The translations under genes and the position numbers were made by a program. The notes below the pieces were generated by a model. The model made no database searches. It saw only the letters and a list, made by a program, of their open reading frames with translations, and was not told where the DNA came from. Below, in pieces: positions 1 through 6,819 of a stretch of DNA of 21,848 nucleotides. The stretch covers positions 1 to 21,848 of the forward strand of contig DATLYH010000342.1 of NCBI GenBank assembly GCA_035575035.1, in the 5' to 3' direction. The DNA comes from DATLYH01 sp035575035. Lineage in GTDB: Bacteria > Planctomycetota > Planctomycetia > Gemmatales > Gemmataceae. Positions within the stretch are counted from its first letter, which is position 1. Each line of letters starts with the position of its first letter.

Positions 1-2
1 GG

Positions 3-2681
3 GGGGGCGTACCGGCCACGGTATTACTCAAGCCGGGCGTGATGGACCCGGCCGCCATGAGCGTCAAGGAGGCAGCCCGTGACCTCGGCATCGCTCTTGA
101 ATCGGTCCGCACCTTCCGGCGCTATTACCTGGCACCGGAGATCCCTCCGCCGGCCCGGGCCGTCCTCTTTGGCAAGGTGCTGGCCAACGAGGCAATCGAG
201 CAGGTGGTCGAGGGGCCGCTGGCGCTGGACCATTTGACCCTTGGCACGCCGTATCACTTCCGTCTGATCACCGTCCCGCTGCGCGACCTCGACGACGACG
301 CACTGGTCCGGCTTAGCCGCGAGGGGCAGCTCGCCCTGAACCTGGCCGAGATGCGGGCGATCCAGGCCCATTTCCGTGACCTGGGCCGCGACCCGACCGA
401 CGTGGAGCTGGAGACGCTGGCCCAGACCTGGTCGGAGCACTGCTCGCACAAGACGCTCAAGGGCCCGATCGACTTCACGATGACCGATGAGGCCGGTAAG
501 GTCGTCCGCCGCCGTTACGAGAGCCTGCTCAAGGAGACGATCTTCGCCGCCACGCAGGAAATCCGTCGGCGGCTGGGGGTGGACGACTGGTGCGTCAGCG
601 TCTTCGAGGACAACGCCGGCGTGGTCCGCTTCGATGACAACTACCATGTCTGCTTCAAGGTGGAGACGCACAACCACCCCTCGGCGATCGAGCCATATGG
701 TGGAGCCAACACGGGACTGGGCGGCGTCATCCGCGACCCACTCGGCACCGGGCTGGGAGCCCGGCCGGTCTGTAACACGGATGTCTTCTGTTTCGCCCCC
801 CCTGACACGCCGCCGGAGGCGCTCCCCCCCGGCGTCCTGCATCCGAGGAAGGTGATGAAGGGAGTGGTGGCGGGAGTGCGCGACTACGGCAACCGCATGG
901 GCATCCCCACGGTTAACGGCGCCGTCCTGTTCGATGAGCGCTACCTGGCCAACCCACTGGTCTACTGCGGCACCGTCGGCCTGATCCCGGTCAACCGAAG
1001 CCACAAGCAGCCGCAGCCCGGCGACCTGATCGTGGTGGCCGGCGGCCGGACCGGACGCGACGGCATCCACGGCGCCACCTTCTCCTCGGTCGAGTTGACT
1101 GCCGAGTCGGAGAAGGTCTCCGGCGGCGCCGTGCAGATCGGCAACGCTATCACCGAGAAGAAGCTGCTCGATGTGCTGCTGGTAGCCCGCGACCGTGGCC
1201 TGTACCACGCCATCACCGACTGCGGCGCCGGCGGCTTTAGCTCGGCTATCGGCGAGATGGGCGCAGCGATCGGCGCGACGGTCAACCTGGAACAAGCGCC
1301 GCTCAAGTATGAGGGGCTGTCGTATACCGAGATCTGGATCTCCGAGTCGCAGGAGCGCATGATCCTGGCCGTGCCACCGGAGAAGTGGCCGGAGCTACGG
1401 GCCCTGTGCGCCGGCGAGGATGTGGAGGCGACCGTCATCGGCTGTTTCGAGGCGACCGGCCGGCTGCGGCTGTACTACCAGGGCAACCAGGTGGCCGATC
1501 TCGACCTGCACTTTCTGCACCACGGCCGGCCCGCGCTAGCGCGGCCGGCAACATTGATCCAAAAGGCGAGTGAAGGGGCAAGTACCCCCTCGCTTGCACT
1601 GCGGACGGGGAAGAAGGACTACAACGAGGATCTGCGGAAGATCCTTTCCTCGTGGAACGTTTGCAGCAAGGAGTGGATTATCCGCCAGTACGACCACGAG
1701 GTGCAAGGCGGCAGCGTGATCAAGCCGCTGGTCGGCGTTCGCGACGATGGGCCCAGCGACGCTGCGGTGGTGATGCCGGTGCTTGGTTCCTGGACAGGGC
1801 TGGCGGTCGGCTGCGGCATCAACCCGCGCTACGGCGACCTTGACCCGTACCGGATGGCGGCGGCGGCCATCGACGAGGCGGTGCGCAACGTGGTGGCCGT
1901 CGGCGCCGATCCGGCCCGCACTGCGCTATTGGACAATTTCTGCTGGGGCAACACCGACCGGCCCGAAGTGCTCGGCTCGCTGGTGCGGGCCGCCGAGGCC
2001 TGCCGCGACGTCGCCCTGGCCTATGGGATGCCCTTCATCAGCGGCAAGGACAGCCTCAACAACGAGTACCACGCAGCTGGCCGGTACATCACCATTCCAC
2101 CGACCTTGCTCATCAGCGCCCTCGGCCGAGTGCCCGATGTCCGCCGGTGTGTGACGATGGACCTGAAGGAGCCGGGCAACCTGCTTTTCCTCGTCGGCGT
2201 CACCCGCCGCGAGTTAGGCGGCTCGCACTATTACCTGGTAAACGGTATCACGGGGGGCGAGGCGCCGCGGGTGGATCAGGAGTTGGCGCCGCGCCTCTTC
2301 CGCCGGCTGCACGAGGCGATCCGCCGCGGTCTGGTCCGCTCATGCCACGATCTAAGCGAAGGGGGCCTGGCGGTCGCGGCAGCGGAGATGGCTTTCGCCG
2401 GCGGCGTCGGGGCCGACCTTATCGACCTGGCCGCGCTGGCGCCCGGCGAGCCCGACGAGGTCCTGCTCTTTGCCGAATCGACCACGCGCTTCCTGATCGA
2501 GGTGGCGCCCGCCCATGCCGAGGCCCTGCGAGAATGTCTGGGCAGTGACATTCCATTGACACTGATCGGTCAGACGGTCAAGGAGCCGCGTCTGCGCATT
2601 GCAGGGACAAACGGCGCATGGGTCATCGAGGCGAGCCTGGCGGACCTGAAAGAAGCGTGGCAGAAACCGCTACGGTGGTGA
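3..2681 (+). CDS. purL: Phosphoribosylformylglycinamidine synthase, PurS-PurL fusion (5' partial)
   Basis: Cytoplasmic enzyme of de novo purine synthesis; the PurL part makes FGAM from FGAR, ATP and ammonia, the ammonia coming from a separate PurQ. The reading frame is open to the window edge, so the start lies upstream; GTG at 39 and ATG at 42 fall inside a conserved region and are unlikely starts. The first ~75 codons read as a PurS domain: a strand followed by LKPGVMDPAAMSVKEAARDLGI, then GKVLANEAIEQVVEGPL, which matches the PurS pattern LKxxVLDPxGxAV...LLANxxIE. The PurL part follows, with SEHCSHKT about 132 residues after the GTG, then ETHNHPSAIEPYGGANTG, then the second half with DHEVQGGSVIKPLVG, ISGKDSLNNEY and CHDLSEGGLAVA. 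No glutaminase domain follows; the gene stops with TGA at 2679. A repeat-like insertion lies in the linker at 1566-1593. PurL identity is certain and the PurS fusion is very likely. Confidence 0.95.
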   Translation, partial: GGVPATVLLKPGVMDPAAMSVKEAARDLGIALESVRTFRRYYLAPEIPPPARAVLFGKVLANEAIEQVVEGPLALDHLTLGTPYHFRLITVPLRDLDDDALVRLSREGQLALNLAEMRAIQAHFRDLGRDPTDVELETLAQTWSEHCSHKTLKGPIDFTMTDEAGKVVRRRYESLLKETIFAATQEIRRRLGVDDWCVSVFEDNAGVVRFDDNYHVCFKVETHNHPSAIEPYGGANTGLGGVIRDPLGTGLGARPVCNTDVFCFAPPDTPPEALPPGVLHPRKVMKGVVAGVRDYGNRMGIPTVNGAVLFDERYLANPLVYCGTVGLIPVNRSHKQPQPGDLIVVAGGRTGRDGIHGATFSSVELTAESEKVSGGAVQIGNAITEKKLLDVLLVARDRGLYHAITDCGAGGFSSAIGEMGAAIGATVNLEQAPLKYEGLSYTEIWISESQERMILAVPPEKWPELRALCAGEDVEATVIGCFEATGRLRLYYQGNQVADLDLHFLHHGRPALARPATLIQKASEGASTPSLALRTGKKDYNEDLRKILSSWNVCSKEWIIRQYDHEVQGGSVIKPLVGVRDDGPSDAAVVMPVLGSWTGLAVGCGINPRYGDLDPYRMAAAAIDEAVRNVVAVGADPARTALLDNFCWGNTDRPEVLGSLVRAAEACRDVALAYGMPFISGKDSLNNEYHAAGRYITIPPTLLISALGRVPDVRRCVTMDLKEPGNLLFLVGVTRRELGGSHYYLVNGITGGEAPRVDQELAPRLFRRLHEAIRRGLVRSCHDLSEGGLAVAAAEMAFAGGVGADLIDLAALAPGEPDEVLLFAESTTRFLIEVAPAHAEALRECLGSDIPLTLIGQTVKEPRLRIAGTNGAWVIEASLADLKEAWQKPLRW
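1566..1593. repeat. Imperfect inverted repeat within the purL linker
   Basis: GCGAG (1566-1570) and GGGG (1575-1578) face CCCC (1585-1588) and CTCGC (1589-1593), so the arms pair except for a 4-nt TGAA bulge. It encodes the residues ASEGASTPS in the variable linker between the two halves of PurL. It may be a small palindromic element fixed in frame, or chance in GC-rich DNA. Confidence 0.35.
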
Positions 2682-2826
2682 AGCGCCAGGCTCATCGTCC
2701 GAGAGGTGGTCGTTGCCATTGGTGTCGCAGGCATATCTTTCGTCGTGGAGAATAAAAACCAGAAAAGCCGATCAGATCCTGCTGCACGACCCGAAGGGGC
2801 GGACGGAACGGTCCCTCCGGATGCGA

Positions 2827-2841
2827 TATGATAGCGGTATG
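2827..2841 (+). promoter_or_regulatory. Candidate leaderless promoter -10 of queG
   Basis: TATGAT at 2827-2832 lies 6 nt before the ATG at 2839. There is no purine-rich Shine-Dalgarno sequence just upstream of the start. No convincing -35 is visible 16-18 bp upstream, so this is the weakest of the four similar sites in the window. Confidence 0.4.
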
Positions 2842-3939
2842 ACATTGGAAGCCGGTCTAAAGCAGCGTGCCCATGAGCTTGGCTTCGAGCTAGTCGGCAT
2901 CGCAGCCGCGACTCCCGCCGATAGCTTCGACCGGCTGCGCGATTGGCTCGACCAGGGCTACGCCGGCGAGATGAGCTACCTGCACCGCCACGCCGAGGCA
3001 CGGCGGCACCCGTCCGCGGTCCTGCCCGAGGTGCGTAGCGTCGTCATGGTGGGGATGAATTACCACGACGGACCCGCGGACCGACTCGTTAGCCGCCATC
3101 TGCCATCCACCATCGGCAAAGTCGCCCGTTACGCCCGGGGCCTGGACTACCATGATGTCTTGCGGCAGCGATTGAACCGGCTCCTGGAATGGGTGCGGGA
3201 ACGGGCGCCGGGCTGTCGCGGGCGCGGGGTGGTGGACACGGCCCCGCTCCTGGAGCGTGACTTTGCCCGCCGGGCGGGGCTTGGTTGGTTCGGCAAGAAT
3301 ACCATGCTACTAAACCGGCGGCTGGGGAGTTTCTTCTTCCTGGGGGCATTGCTGCTTGACCTGGAACTTCAGCCCGACCCGCCCCACGAGACCAGCCACT
3401 GCGGCAGCTGCACCGCCTGCTTGGATGCCTGCCCTACGGGGGCATTCGTCGGCCCGGGCGTCCTCGACTCGCGGCGCTGCATCAGCTACCTGACCATCGA
3501 GCTAAGAGGCCCCGTGCCGGCCGACCTGCGGGAAAAGCTGGGCGACTGGGTGTTCGGCTGCGACGTTTGCCAGGAAGTCTGCCCCTGGAACCGCAAGGCA
3601 CCGCCGGCCCGCGAGCCGGCCCTGCGGCCGCGCCCCGACCTGGAGGCCATCGACCTGGTGGAGTTAATGGGCTTGTCGGAGGAGGAGTTTCGCCGCCGCT
3701 TTCGGGGCACCGCCCTGATGCGGGCGAAGCGGCGCGGCCTGCTGCGGAACGCCGCCCTGGTGCTGGGCAATCGCGGCGACCCGGTTGCGCTGCCGGCCCT
3801 GCGGCGAGCACTGAACGATCCGGAACCCCTGGTCCGCGAGGCAGCCCAATGGGCGATTGAGCGAATAATGGAACGACTCGGTTCGAGCGATTCGCCGGAG
3901 CGCGAATTTCTCAGCGCCCGGAGCGTTAGCGACGGGTAA
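2839..3939 (+). CDS. queG: Epoxyqueuosine reductase QueG
   Basis: Cobalamin- and iron-sulfur-dependent cytoplasmic enzyme that reduces epoxyqueuosine to queuosine in tRNA, the last step of queuosine synthesis. The 366-residue product has the expected order: an N-terminal cobalamin-binding reductase region with VVDTAPLLER (Asp133 at the family's catalytic Asp), GLGWFGKNTMLL, then two 4Fe-4S motifs (C188GSC191TAC194LDAC198PTGAF; C214 and C241DVC244QEVC248PWN). A HEAT-like helix pair follows, RNAALVLGNRGDPVALPALR, typical of full-length QueG. The start at 2839 is chosen because family homology begins at TLEAGLKQRAHELGFELVGIA; the frame is open upstream to 2713 but those residues look non-coding. 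The last residues, ARSVSDG, are encoded by an intergenic repeat that also supplies the TAA stop. It is convergent with the rhodanese gene. Confidence 0.95.
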   Translation: MTLEAGLKQRAHELGFELVGIAAATPADSFDRLRDWLDQGYAGEMSYLHRHAEARRHPSAVLPEVRSVVMVGMNYHDGPADRLVSRHLPSTIGKVARYARGLDYHDVLRQRLNRLLEWVRERAPGCRGRGVVDTAPLLERDFARRAGLGWFGKNTMLLNRRLGSFFFLGALLLDLELQPDPPHETSHCGSCTACLDACPTGAFVGPGVLDSRRCISYLTIELRGPVPADLREKLGDWVFGCDVCQEVCPWNRKAPPAREPALRPRPDLEAIDLVELMGLSEEEFRRRFRGTALMRAKRRGLLRNAALVLGNRGDPVALPALRRALNDPEPLVREAAQWAIERIMERLGSSDSPEREFLSARSVSDG

Positions 3940-3965
3940 GGGCGCTACCCCGTCGCTGATGCTCC
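3917..3965. terminator. Repeat-derived hairpin between convergent genes
   Basis: CCCGGAGCGTTAGCGACGGG (3917-3936) faces a diverged inverted copy, CCCGTCGCTGATGCTCC (3949-3965), giving a long imperfect stem around a short loop. It sits at the tail-to-tail junction of queG and the rhodanese gene, where a bidirectional terminator is expected. There is no clear T-run. The left arm contains the last queG codons. Confidence 0.5.
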
Positions 3966-3984
3966 AGATTCTAATGCCCTCGGG

Positions 3985-4860
3985 TCACTTCTTCGGCGGC
4001 TTGACAATAGGGGTGTCGTCGGCGTTGCCCCACTCGGCCCAGCTACGGTAGTAGTTGCGTACGTCATTGGCCCCCATTAGCTCCAACACGAACGCCGACA
4101 CAGCGGCCCGACCGCCCGACTGGCAGTAGGTCGCTGTCGGTCGGTTCAGGTCGATGCCTGCCTGCCGAAAGAGTCGGGCCAGTTCCTCGGGATTCTTGAA
4201 GCGCTTGGTCCGCGGATCAACCGTTTCGATCCACTCCAGATGAATGGCCCCCGGAATGGCGCCGCTGCGCTTGGCCGTCACGGTCTCGCCGCAGTATTCC
4301 TGGTAGGAGCGGACATCCAGGATTTGCAGGTTCTTGTCCTTGACGCCGGCGAGCATCTGCTCCTTGGTTGCCAGGCGGCCCGACTGGGCGGCCAGCGTCG
4401 GTTTGGTTGGCTGGACTTTGGTTTCGTCCCGGGCCATCGGGCCGCCGCTTTGCTGCCAGGCGGACCAGCCGCCGTTGAGCAGACGCACGTCCTTGATCCC
4501 CCAGTAGCGCAGGATCCACCAGATGCGGGCCGCGTCGCGGAACGACTCCTCGTCGTAGACCACGACGCGCGTATCCCGATCGATACCCAGCTCGCCGATA
4601 CGCCGGGACCAGGTCTCGGGGTCCTGGCCGGCAGCGAACGCCTTGGCCCAGACCAGCGGGTCAACGTGAACGGCGCCCGGGATGTGGCCTTCCAGATACT
4701 TGCTCCTGCCACGGGCATCGAGGATGCGGAACTGTTTCGCCGTCTCCGGTTTGGCCAGCTCGGCCGCTTCGATCAGCAACTCGGCCCGCGGATAGCGGGC
4801 GGGCTTCTCGTCGGCGAACGTAACCAGCAGGAGGGCGGCGTGCAATAGCGACAGCAACAT
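3985..4860 (-). CDS. Exported two-domain rhodanese (thiosulfate/3-mercaptopyruvate sulfurtransferase family)
   Basis: The 291-residue protein has two rhodanese domains and probably moves sulfane sulfur from thiosulfate or mercaptopyruvate to an acceptor such as cyanide or a thiol. The first ~16 residues (MLLSLLHAALLLVTFA) are hydrophobic and look like a signal peptide, placing it outside the cytoplasmic membrane. Domain 1 (about 23-140) has RILDARGRSKYLEGHIPGA but Asp103 in VVYDEESF where the catalytic Cys would be, so it is non-catalytic as is usual in tandem rhodaneses. Domain 2 (about 160-285) has ILDVRSYQEYCGE and the active loop C246QSGGRA. The start is supported by AAAGGAGGA 5 nt before the ATG. 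Loop composition does not settle thiosulfate versus mercaptopyruvate as the donor. Confidence 0.9.
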   Translation of the reverse strand: MLLSLLHAALLLVTFADEKPARYPRAELLIEAAELAKPETAKQFRILDARGRSKYLEGHIPGAVHVDPLVWAKAFAAGQDPETWSRRIGELGIDRDTRVVVYDEESFRDAARIWWILRYWGIKDVRLLNGGWSAWQQSGGPMARDETKVQPTKPTLAAQSGRLATKEQMLAGVKDKNLQILDVRSYQEYCGETVTAKRSGAIPGAIHLEWIETVDPRTKRFKNPEELARLFRQAGIDLNRPTATYCQSGGRAAVSAFVLELMGANDVRNYYRSWAEWGNADDTPIVKPPKK

Positions 4861-4922
4861 GGGTTCCTCCTTTCACTTTACACAGCACTCTCCCCCATTT
4901 GCCAACCGGCTCGAAACGGAGT

Positions 4923-4945
4923 GCAGTTGCCTCGTCTCCAACTGC
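4923..4945. promoter_or_regulatory. 7-bp perfect inverted repeat upstream of the rhodanese gene
   Basis: GCAGTTG (4923-4929) and CAACTGC (4939-4945) are perfect inverted arms separated by 9 bp, about 63-85 bp upstream of the rhodanese start. The size and placement suit a dimeric regulator site, but no promoter hexamers could be fixed next to it. Confidence 0.3.
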
Positions 4946-5053
4946 CCCCAACAGCATAAGGTAGAACAGCCTTCGGTCCAGAGAGAGTAAGGAGGAATGT
5001 GGCGGCGCTTATTGAAAGCACGGAAAGGCACATCGGTGAGGAGAGAAAGAAAT

Positions 5054-5105
5054 CGGCCCTTCCTGATCCACCTATGCCGCTAGGGGAACGGATCGGGAAG
5101 GGCCG
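5054..5105 (-). terminator. Intrinsic terminator of the lipoprotein/DUF1559 operon
   Basis: CGGCCCTTCCTGATCC (5054-5069) pairs with GGATCGGGAAGGGCCG (5090-5105) over 16 bp with one mismatch, around a 20-nt loop. Read on the minus strand the stem is followed by a T-rich tail, ATTTCTTTCTCTC. It begins about 10 nt after the DUF1559 stop codon. Confidence 0.8.
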
Positions 5106-5114
5106 GTGCAGGCT

Positions 5115-6035
5115 TTAGAGTTCGTCCAGACTAAAGACCTGGCCGTCGTCGCGAATACAGGCGCTCGTGAAGACCCCCGCATTGACGCCATAGCGCACGG
5201 AACGTACCGAGCCGTCCGCGAATACGGCATTCATGGCGCCTGGGTGGGCCGAGCCGAAGAGCCGGCCATCTCGGGTAAACACGCCGCTGTAGGGCCGATC
5301 CTGCTCCGGTGGGTTTATCCCCCAGGCAAGAATGTTTCCGGAATTGGTCCAGCCGGCGACGTAACCGCCGCGATAGACATCCGTCTCCGGCCCGGCCGGC
5401 CCGCCGTACCAGTTCGTCGGCAGAAACCGTTCGCCGACCATCAGAGTGTTTGACGTGCCGTCCACGATACTGAGCATCCGCAGTTCCGGACGGTTCCTAT
5501 GAACTAGCAGGCCATTTTGATTGCCCGCACTGGTGAGCGTACCGGTGTTGCCGGCATAGTCACTCTGAGCCCGCAGTCCCGAGGGACGATTCCCTACCAG
5601 ACCCGTGGTATCGAACACCCTCACTCCGCGTCGGCTCGGACAGAAATAGAGCTTGACGGGAGTGCCCTTGACGAAATTGTCATCCGGGTTCTTCCAGAGG
5701 TTGTCCTGCTCGACGTAGGGAAGGATCTGATAGAGCCATCCCCAGGTTTGGTCTTTGAAAGTGGCCGGCGACCCGCCGACGACACCGCCGGCCCAGACCC
5801 GGGGCGTGTCTGCATCTTGCCCCGCCTTGGGCAAGGCGCCAAGGGCGTCGTGATGGTTGTGGAAGGCCAGCCCGATTTGCCGCAGGTTGTTGGCGCACTG
5901 GCTGCGGTTGGCGGCCTCACGCACCTTCTGGACGGCCGGCAACAGCAGCGCGATCAGAATGGCAATGATAGCAATCACCACCAACAACTCGATCAACGTG
6001 AAGCCGGACCGCTTTAAAGAGATTCGCGATTGCAT
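5115..6035 (-). CDS. DUF1559 prepilin-like protein
   Basis: A member of the planctomycete-expanded DUF1559 family of type II pseudopilin-like proteins; exact role unknown. The N-terminus has a short basic leader and a prepilin methylation motif, RSGFTLIELLVVIAIIAILI, with cleavage expected between Gly11 and Phe12 and the conserved Glu16 at position +5 of the mature protein. One long N-terminal hydrophobic helix follows, then LLPAVQKVREAANRSQCANN, the family signature. The C-terminus carries the H-X9-DG motif, HPGAMNAVFADGSV. Length is 306 residues from the ATG at 6035. A GTG at 6083 would add 16 residues, but the prepilin leader is normally short and a GAGGG lies upstream of 6035. The lipoprotein gene ends 44 nt upstream on the same strand, so the two probably share a transcript. 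The product is predicted to need a PilD-type peptidase. Confidence 0.93.
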   Translation of the reverse strand: MQSRISLKRSGFTLIELLVVIAIIAILIALLLPAVQKVREAANRSQCANNLRQIGLAFHNHHDALGALPKAGQDADTPRVWAGGVVGGSPATFKDQTWGWLYQILPYVEQDNLWKNPDDNFVKGTPVKLYFCPSRRGVRVFDTTGLVGNRPSGLRAQSDYAGNTGTLTSAGNQNGLLVHRNRPELRMLSIVDGTSNTLMVGERFLPTNWYGGPAGPETDVYRGGYVAGWTNSGNILAWGINPPEQDRPYSGVFTRDGRLFGSAHPGAMNAVFADGSVRSVRYGVNAGVFTSACIRDDGQVFSLDEL

Positions 6036-6079
6036 GATCGATACCCTCGCGTTCGTGGTTCCTCTTGCTCCTGTCCCTA

Positions 6080-6526
6080 TCACCCCCCGGCGGGCTTTTT
6101 CCCCCGCGAAGGGCTTGCCTGCTCAATCTCGGCATCGGTCAATTGCTTGACGATCCGCGCCGCATTGATGGCATAGCGCTTGCCGTTGACTCCTTTCTTC
6201 TCGTAAGCAACCAGAATGCCGCCATCGCTGACGCGCTCCAGGTTGATTCCCCAGACGATTTCGTAAGGCTCACCGTCGTTCGGCGACCGCAGATAAGCAT
6301 CCGGGTCCTCGACTCCCATCTCCTGGAGGATCGGTTTGAGTTCCTCCACGCTCCGTGGCGAGCGTTTGTGCCGGTAGTTGACCTCGTTGTAAGCGTTGGC
6401 GATCATCCGGAGATGAATGGCGGCCTGGTTCTCCTCCGGTGGCTTCTTGCCGCAGCCGACCAGTCCCACTCCGGCAATGAGCCCAACCAGTAGGATTCGA
6501 GCACCCGAAATGCGTGCATGATGCAT
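6080..6526 (-). CDS. Small lipoprotein co-transcribed with the DUF1559 gene
   Basis: The 148-residue product has a signal peptide with a lipobox, GLVGC, placing the lipid-modified Cys at 25. The mature part has an amphipathic helix (EENQAAIHLRMIANAYNEVN), then RSPRSVEELKPILQEM and PDAYLRSPNDGEPYEIVWG. The last resembles the C-terminal part of GspG-like pseudopilins (helix, then a -SP.DG.PY- strand), so it looks like a lipid-anchored relative of the pseudopilin globular domain. The start at 6526 is chosen because it gives a proper signal peptide and has AAGGGGGT 7 nt upstream; an ATG at 6610 would bury the signal sequence. Function is unknown; pairing with DUF1559 suggests a shared cell-envelope role. 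Confidence 0.8.
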   Translation of the reverse strand: MHHARISGARILLVGLIAGVGLVGCGKKPPEENQAAIHLRMIANAYNEVNYRHKRSPRSVEELKPILQEMGVEDPDAYLRSPNDGEPYEIVWGINLERVSDGGILVAYEKKGVNGKRYAINAARIVKQLTDAEIEQASPSRGKKPAGG

Positions 6527-6685
6527 ACTAGTCACCCCCTTCTCCGGCGGGCGAGCCGCCCCCATTGCCTCCGCCCAGGCAGTGCCGGGCGACAGCCATT
6601 CCGGGCGCATTCACCCATTAAACCCCGCAAATACCGAGCGGTTACGATCCAGACACAAGGAAGCCGCTGCTTGCACAACCTAGAG

Positions 6686-6701
6686 TGCGCCTTCCGGCGC
6701 A
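6686..6701. other. Small perfect hairpin in the divergent intergenic region
   Basis: TGCGCC (6686-6691), loop TTCC, GGCGCA (6696-6701): a 6-bp perfect stem with a tetraloop between the divergent lipoprotein and LysR genes. The role is unknown and it could be chance in GC-rich DNA. Confidence 0.25.
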
Positions 6702-6780
6702 GGAAGGAGGCAGGGAAGAACTAACCTCCACCTTAACGAAGCAGCCCAACGGCGTCCAGGGGAATAGGCCGAATTCTTTC

Positions 6781-6819
6781 TTGATCGGAAATAGGTTAGA
6801 CCTATATCATGCGATCATG
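6781..6819 (+). promoter_or_regulatory. Leaderless promoter of the LysR gene
   Basis: TTGATC (6781-6786), an 18-bp spacer and TATCAT (6805-6810), followed by 6 nt and the ATG at 6817. The expected transcription start coincides with the start codon. The spacer is AT-rich compared with the surroundings, and a dyad (6791-6805) fills it. Confidence 0.6.
6791..6805. promoter_or_regulatory. LysR-type T-N11-A operator in its own promoter
   Basis: ATAGGT-TAG-ACCTAT is a perfect 6-bp inverted repeat with a 3-bp centre. It contains T (6792) and A (6804) exactly 11 nt apart, the classic LTTR box. It lies between -35 and -10 and touches the first base of -10, a position that predicts autorepression. Confidence 0.55.

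Noticed and set aside
24..1295. Long open frame (423 codons) on the minus strand across purL
   Set aside because: It is a high-GC antisense shadow of purL; the translation is Val/Asp/Gly/Arg-rich with no recognisable domain, while the plus strand encodes unmistakable PurL motifs.
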